A DNA stretch of 64,000 nucleotides, taken from contig PYSS01000014.1 of NCBI GenBank assembly GCA_003049465.1, positions 388,892 to 452,891 on the forward strand, written 5' to 3'. This document shows, one piece after another, positions 59,337 through 64,000 of the stretch. The position numbers and the translations under genes were made by a program. The notes under the pieces are model-generated. The model saw only the letters and a program-made list of their open reading frames with translations, searched no databases and had not been told where the DNA came from. Each line of letters opens with the position of its first letter. Position 1 is the stretch's first letter. This stretch comes from Magnaporthiopsis rhizophila. Lineage: Eukaryota > Ascomycota > Sordariomycetes > Magnaporthales > Magnaporthaceae.

Positions 59337-61685
59337 ATGGCCGACGATGAAGATGATATCCAACAATTCATGCGTTCCATGATCCACGAGCATCTGGGAG
59401 AAATACTCGCCACGAGCCAGTTCCCGCCTCCCGACGAGCCCGTATCACGTCAAAAACACCGGGATTGGGTGCGATTTATGATCGAACACTATCGCGAATC
59501 CGACTCTAGTCTTAACGCGGAGCTTTTGCAAGCGGCATGGGGAATCATTCTGGCTGAATCGGAACAAGACGCAGAGTCTAGCAACGATTTCCTACAGCGG
59601 GCCGGTTGCTTTATACAAAGCTCATTCGAAGACACCCGTTCAAGGCTCGATGAATATCTGGAGAGCATCCTTCTGGAGTTTTCCAGAAGACAATGGTTTG
59701 CCTCCAATCAGCCCATGTCACCAGCAGACGGCCTGGCTCTGGCAAAACACTCCGGGCCATGTGTCACAGTCCACGTCGCGGACAACACGCTATCTTTGTT
59801 CTTCCACGACGTCCTGCCGACTTTCTGGGGAACACGGTTGGATACTGCTTGCCACGGCTGCCAAATGCCGATCGTGCAGGAGCCGACTGTCCGGACGATT
59901 GCGCCCGTCAAGCCCAATCTCGCCACTGGCCCAGGTGTCCACGTGCGTATCGTCAACCGCCACTTCACCTGTCTCAAAGCAAGCAACGCCCTCTGGGTCC
60001 CGGTATCCCACGTATGGCACGACTCCATTCGAAGGGCGAACGACTCCGAGACCCACGACGACGAGGCAGCCGCCACAATGGTCGGGAGTTTGGAAGCCTT
60101 GCTTAACGCATCTGTGGATGTGTACGGGCCCGAGGTGGAGTTCTGGCACGACTATTTCAGTGTCCCGCAGTGGGAACAGCGTACCAAGGTGTCCCTGCTT
60201 CTCCAAATTCCCTCGATATACCACGGAGCCAAGGAAATTCTCGTTCACATGTCCGATATACCCGGGGCCCATATCCGGATACTACTATCAGAGGTACTAT
60301 CAGAGGATTACTTGAAGTCACCGACTCTTAGCGCCCTACGTCTCATGCATGTGTTGCATGTGCTGTGCTCATCACAGTGGGTGCAGAGGATGTGGGTGAT
60401 GCTGGAGTATTCTTTCTGTCGCAGAGCATGCGTTATGGACAAGTCCGGCAACATCTGGAGAAGCCCGGATCAGTCCATGGAGACCGAGCGTGATACTCTT
60501 GCCATCATCCTTCCAATGGTCCGCCATCTTCTAAGTTGGATCCGCCCATATTCCGGACCTTTCACGGCCAAAAGGCGCGAATTCCTTGTAGGGATCGCGA
60601 TAGATAACCTAAGGAGGGGGCCCGGTCTCTGTCTGGGGGAGGCCATCGAGTTTATTGCAAAGAAACAGTGTCAGGTCCTCCGCGACAGGATTTTTGCCAG
60701 TCATATGCTCGCGCACAGGAACCCAACCCCAAACGCAGATGCGATCCCGTTAAGCACAAGGGATGCCTGTCAATATGTATGGAAAGCTGCGTTGGAGAGG
60801 CAAGACTTCTCGCCCTTGCTGCTTCAACCCCGCGAGACCAGCCCGGGGTCGAATCCGGCTGCCGGAATACCATCTTGGTTGGTCGGCTACAACGGGTTGG
60901 ATCACACTGAGTGGGATTTGGGAAGTCAACACACACCGGTCCAGTCCTTCGTCAGTGTCGAAAGCGACCGAGTTAAAGCAGAGCTGGAGGTTGTCGGCAG
61001 CATTGAAAGGATACACTTCCTCGACGCGGAGGAGGCAGGAGACGTGAAAGGCGTGGAATGGGCTATCGGCCTCCTAGGCTCACTCGCCGGGGGTGCTCCC
61101 GGGGAGCTGTCCACCGCAGATTTGATCGACGGTCTCAACCGGATATTCCCCTTCGGCATCATTTTCACGCGTGCCGCCCTGTCCGAGGCAGCTGTGGAGT
61201 ACACCATGGAAGGGCTCCAACGTCGGGACAGTGGGCTCGAGGCCAATGTCCAGCACTGCCTCACCGAATACTTTTCCAGTCCCTCGGGGAGCCCGCAAAG
61301 ACAATACGCTGCCCAGAACCTGATCCGGATCATGAGATATGATACGGACATCACGGGGGGGACATCGTACAAATTCACCAGAATCAAAAAATCAGGCATC
61401 ATCGCTTATCAGCGAGCGCAAAGGGGGGTTATTGGTGGCGAGCCGATTTGCGAAGCCCGGTGCGTGGAGCCTTCCTGTCAAGTGGTCACTGTGCTTCGCC
61501 TCGACTTGCGAGCAGATGCGGGGATAGGAGATACGGTGTATAGGATTCCTGGTTTGTCTTACGACCGAGGAGCGGAGGACGGAGTGGGCGTGGTCTTGAA
61601 CAAAGAGGGACGAATCACAGGGAGGATGCTCTATGGGCCACCCAAATGTCCCTGCCGATTACGTAAGATGGTGGAGATACGCTGA
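59337..61685 (+). CDS. HET-domain-like (heterokaryon incompatibility) protein, 782 residues
   Basis: Single uninterrupted exon; the ATG at 59337 was chosen because the frame further up starts only at a GTG. Typical HET pattern: LWVPVSHVWHDSI (the YxxxSYVWG-like block), VEFWHDYFSVPQWEQRTKVS (the WxDxxCIxQ-like block), a helix and strand pair up to LVHMSDIPGAH, then SSQWVQRMWVMLEYSFC (the W..R.W..QE-like block). The final third is a variable C-terminal region with Cys pairs (CEARCVEPSC, PPKCPCRLR). HET proteins trigger cell death after fusion of unlike fungal cells, through a TIR-related N-terminal domain in known cases. Subtelomeric, repeat-flanked positions are common for such polymorphic genes. 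The residues corresponding to the core Cys of block 2 are changed, so its activity is uncertain. Confidence 0.82.
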   Translation: MADDEDDIQQFMRSMIHEHLGEILATSQFPPPDEPVSRQKHRDWVRFMIEHYRESDSSLNAELLQAAWGIILAESEQDAESSNDFLQRAGCFIQSSFEDTRSRLDEYLESILLEFSRRQWFASNQPMSPADGLALAKHSGPCVTVHVADNTLSLFFHDVLPTFWGTRLDTACHGCQMPIVQEPTVRTIAPVKPNLATGPGVHVRIVNRHFTCLKASNALWVPVSHVWHDSIRRANDSETHDDEAAATMVGSLEALLNASVDVYGPEVEFWHDYFSVPQWEQRTKVSLLLQIPSIYHGAKEILVHMSDIPGAHIRILLSEVLSEDYLKSPTLSALRLMHVLHVLCSSQWVQRMWVMLEYSFCRRACVMDKSGNIWRSPDQSMETERDTLAIILPMVRHLLSWIRPYSGPFTAKRREFLVGIAIDNLRRGPGLCLGEAIEFIAKKQCQVLRDRIFASHMLAHRNPTPNADAIPLSTRDACQYVWKAALERQDFSPLLLQPRETSPGSNPAAGIPSWLVGYNGLDHTEWDLGSQHTPVQSFVSVESDRVKAELEVVGSIERIHFLDAEEAGDVKGVEWAIGLLGSLAGGAPGELSTADLIDGLNRIFPFGIIFTRAALSEAAVEYTMEGLQRRDSGLEANVQHCLTEYFSSPSGSPQRQYAAQNLIRIMRYDTDITGGTSYKFTRIKKSGIIAYQRAQRGVIGGEPICEARCVEPSCQVVTVLRLDLRADAGIGDTVYRIPGLSYDRGAEDGVGVVLNKEGRITGRMLYGPPKCPCRLRKMVEIR

Positions 61686-61838
61686 CCGGCAGAGTCAGTG
61701 GCCCAGGCGGAAGCCACTTGAGGTAGATGACAAACAATTCATTTTCACGCTTATATTACCCGCGGGATAGCTGCGCGTCTGATTCTGGTCGAATCGATAC
61801 CTGTCCGCCGATATGTGCCTCAAGGGCGAAAAAGAATA
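61686..61838. other. 3' flank of the HET-like gene
   Basis: About 150 bases to the next transposon end. No feature seen. Confidence 0.5.
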
Positions 61839-61914
61839 AGTCAAGGCACCCCCTGTCGGGACACCCCCCCTGTTGCGTCACCCACCGGCCCACATCGTCA
61901 AATCTTAACACATA
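61839..61914 (+). mobile_element. Terminal fragment of a third Fot-like element
   Basis: Starts AGTCAAGGCACCCCCTG after a TA at 61837-61838. After 76 bases a second Fot-like end starts at another TA (61913-61914). Only this end fragment is present. Confidence 0.6.
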
Positions 61915-62537
61915 AATCAGTGCACCCCCTGTCCGGCACCCCCCCTGTCCGGCACCATCACGGGCCAACAACCTCGAATCGTTGCGCGTATTTCAATTTT
62001 ACGGGATTCTATCAATTTTGATCCGTTTTCTTTATTTTTTGCTGCATTTTAACGGTCGGATACCAAAAAAACAGTATACCAAAAAGGATATCGAACAAAC
62101 CGTTGCAGCCGTGCAGGCCAAAATTCCAATTGCAAAGGCCGCCCGATTTTGGGGAGTACTAAGGGTAACCTTACAAAGCTGTTTTAAAAGCGCTTTACCT
62201 ATCCGGCAATTATAAAAAGCTTATTAACGAATAACTTCGGAGCAGGAGAAGCACCTAGCCGATTGGATTTTGCTATAGGCCTTTTTAGGGCTTTTGTTAA
62301 CGCATATAAAAATTCGGTTTTTTGCGTAAAAAAACCTTCGGCAAAAGGGTGCCTCCCAGCCTTTCGGAAAGCACTGGATTCGTAATTTTTTAAACCGATA
62401 TCCGGAGATTTGTACCGGGAAAGGTCGGTGTATAAAAGCTGCATATATTAAAAGGGTTATAACTGCAATAATAAAGCAATGGTGGGAATGCCTGCAAATA
62501 CCGGAAATGGCCGGGATTAAGCCGGAAAATACGTATA
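61915..62537 (+). mobile_element. 5' part of a Fot1-like element, truncated by chromovirus F
   Basis: Terminal repeat AATCAGTGCACCCCCTG, then a transposase frame at about 62060-62215: KKQYTKKDIEQTVAAVQAK, IPIAKAARFWGV, the psq helix-turn-helix. After RIP-type stops, a further stretch near 62340-62530 reads FLNRYPEICTGKGRC and LQIPEMAGIKPENTYM, the segment before the first catalytic Asp. The LTR of element F inserts there, so the catalytic part is missing from this window. Confidence 0.82.
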
Positions 62538-63002
62538 TGTTACAATCACAGGCCTTCTGCTCCTAGGGTAGGGCACCTAGGGGCGGTGTTGAGCAGTACT
62601 GGGTTGCAAAATTGCCTTGCACAAGGTTGGGGGTCTGATAGAACAATTATCTGTTATTATTTGCCCAAGGGGGTATTTTGGAGCTAATTTAGGTTAATTA
62701 ATGCCAAGGCCTTAATTAAGGTTATTTAATATAATAAAAAACCCTTTTTTATATATCCCTGGATTTTTATACTATATTTGCGCTATATTTGTTATATTTA
62801 TAACAAATATATTATTATGTTATATTTATTATATTTATAGCAGATATATTATCTATATTTAGATAAATGCTTAGTTATGTAACTTTTTGCGCCAGTCTGG
62901 CCTTAATTATTCGGCTTTTGGCTTTTATAACTGCAGGGTAAAAATACCCCCCGCTGGGGCTAGTTCCAGCTTTTTTATTTTTTGCTAGCTGCGGTTGTAA
63001 TA
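62538..63002 (-). repeat. 3' LTR of chromovirus F
   Basis: About 465 bases, TGTTACAATCACAGG to GGTTGTAATA on the plus strand, aligning with the 467-bp LTRs of element C. AT dyad units near 62770-62850. Confidence 0.9.
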
Positions 63003-63114
63003 TTAGGTTTCCCTTTTTAAGCCAAATTCTTTTGGCCATATTTGTAGCCCTTTTTTTTTATTAATGATAAATACCTTTTTTTTTTACTAATTTTTATCCT
63101 TTTTTTTTAACAAA

Positions 63115-63723
63115 ATGTTCGGTAAAATACAAAAGTATAAGCCAGTATTTTTAATTGTTCGTCGGAATAATTTTTTAGCTTTTATTATTTTATCCCCTTT
63201 TATTATGCCTTTTTGTTCCAATTGCAAAACCGATAATTTTTTTTATTGTAATGCGTTTTTGCACGATTGTTTATATTATAACCGATGTGTTTGTTTTGGG
63301 CGTTTTTATTATAATGTTTTAGGCCCGTTTCCTAAATACCTTTTTATTTATAGCACCCAGCATGTTTATATAAAAAAGGAGCTGAAGGCCGTAAAAAAAA
63401 AGCGTCGGTTGGTTAATATAAAAATTAAGCGCTTTTATAAACAAAAAAAACAGTGGTATAAAAAATTAACCCGTGCGATTTGTTGCAGGATTAATAATAT
63501 TAAGGAACTGGAACAGGTTAAGCAGGAGAAGGCCGAAAAGGCGGCTATACAGGCCCCTGTTGCACTTTTTAATTTGCTAATCCCTAATTTCCCTTTATTA
63601 TTTCCGAGCTGGGCTAATTATAAGGTTGATCCTGATTTTGATCTATTAGCCCTATTTTATTCAAATAAATTATTTTGATACGGGTATTCCGAGCCGAAAT
63701 TCAAATTTTGGCACTGGTATTAA
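63115..63723 (+). CDS. Best-preserved antisense accessory frame of the chromovirus family
   Basis: Plus-strand frame, opposite to the element's gag-pol. Open from ATG 63115 to a TGA at 63676-63678 (187 residues). Siblings have TGG there, and the frame continues 14 more codons to TAA at 63721-63723, giving 203 codons in all, as in copy B. Layout: MFGKIQKYKP start; hydrophobic FLAFIILSPFIMPF; Cys-rich CSNCKTDNFFYCN and CVCFGRFYYN; VLGPFPKYLFIYSTQHV; a long basic, coil-like stretch (KELKAVKKKRR to LEQVKQEKAEKAA); a Pro-rich link; LFPSWANYKVDPDFDLLAL; and an aromatic end. The Cys cluster may bind zinc. Function unknown. It begins 112 bases inside the 3' LTR, so an antisense promoter in that LTR could drive it. 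Confidence 0.6.
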
Positions 63724-63907
63724 TTTTTTACCAAAAGCTTTCCGCTGGTACTTTTTAAAAACTTTTAATATACTTTTTAAATTTATTTTTTTTTCCAAAT
63801 ACTTTTTTTAATTTTATATTTTGCTTATTTAATTAAATAATATTTAGTTTTATTAATAATATTTTTATTCAGAATTTTTTTAATTGTATACTTTTATTTT
63901 GGATCAA

Positions 63908-64000
63908 TTAGGGTTAGGGTTAGGGTTAGGGTTAGGGTTAGGGTTAGGGTTAGGGTTAGGGTTAGGGTTAGGGTTAGGGTTAGGGTTAGGGTTAGGGTTA
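63908..64000 (+). repeat. Telomere, 15.5 copies of TTAGGG
   Basis: Uninterrupted TTAGGG from 63908 to the end of the window. The G-rich strand runs 5' to 3' towards the end, as required for a right-hand chromosome terminus. Confidence 0.99.

Larger units (their letters stand above)
62538..63907 (-). mobile_element. Chromovirus F, cut off by the telomere
   Basis: Left (3') LTR 62538-63002 of the C subfamily, then the antisense frame, then about 180 bases of chromodomain-side sequence, after which telomeric repeats start at 63908. No 5' LTR or gag-pol remains. The left flank is GTATA (62533-62537); its partner is lost. Confidence 0.88.

Noticed and set aside
1..64000. tRNA, rRNA or other structured RNA genes
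   Set aside because: I saw no tRNA-like cloverleaf with A and B boxes and no rRNA sequence. A covariance-model scan would be needed to exclude small RNAs.

Overview
The window is the right-hand chromosome end of a filamentous ascomycete (Pezizomycotina, most likely a sordariomycete). It ends in 15.5 copies of TTAGGG. Short GC-rich blocks of intron-containing fungal genes alternate with long AT-rich blocks of decayed transposons. The decay looks like repeat-induced point mutation (RIP): reading frames are broken mostly where Gln or Trp codons became TAA, TAG or TGA, and related copies differ mainly by C-to-T and G-to-A changes.

Layout. 1-0.7 kb: a 150-bp tandem repeat inside an open frame cut by the window edge. 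1-7 kb: an extradiol dioxygenase (LigB type), a small one-helix membrane protein, a cupin and a CocE/NonD-type hydrolase. 7.6-25.4 kb: one Fot1-like DNA transposon (about 1.96 kb without its insertions) split by two LTR chromoviruses, A (8166-16636) and B (17696-25045); A also carries a solo LTR. 26-34.5 kb: a three-gene island holding a FAD monooxygenase fused to an acetoacetate-decarboxylase-like domain, a regulator with two C2H2 fingers plus a Zn2Cys6 cluster, and a divergently transcribed aldehyde-dehydrogenase-like protein. 34.6-58 kb: a Fot-like 5' end, a divergent LTR, chromovirus C (35290-49857) containing nested element C2 (36672-43924), a GC-rich hairpin island, chromovirus D (49995-57471), and a Fot1 3' end. 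59.3-61.7 kb: a HET-like gene. 61.8-64 kb: Fot-like fragments, chromovirus F cut off by the telomere, and the telomere.

Element limits rest on paired LTRs of equal length (293, 491, 467 and 523 bp) and on matching 5-bp target duplications: GAATT/AAATT for A, ATATG for B, GACTG for C, AAATG for C2, TGCAC for D and TAATA for the solo LTR. The host genes have conventional introns, and every spliced model below stays in frame to its stop.

The most unusual content lies inside the chromovirus family. All five copies examined carry a colinear antisense reading frame of about 195-202 codons between the chromodomain and the 3' LTR; it is Cys-rich with a basic, coil-like stretch, and is nearly intact in copy F at 63115-63723. 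At least four copies also encode a hydrophobic, membrane-like segment between the Gag zinc knuckle and the protease. I recognise neither module as a known part of fungal Ty3 elements. A 222-bp duplication around a single N at 53860 is probably an assembly artefact.
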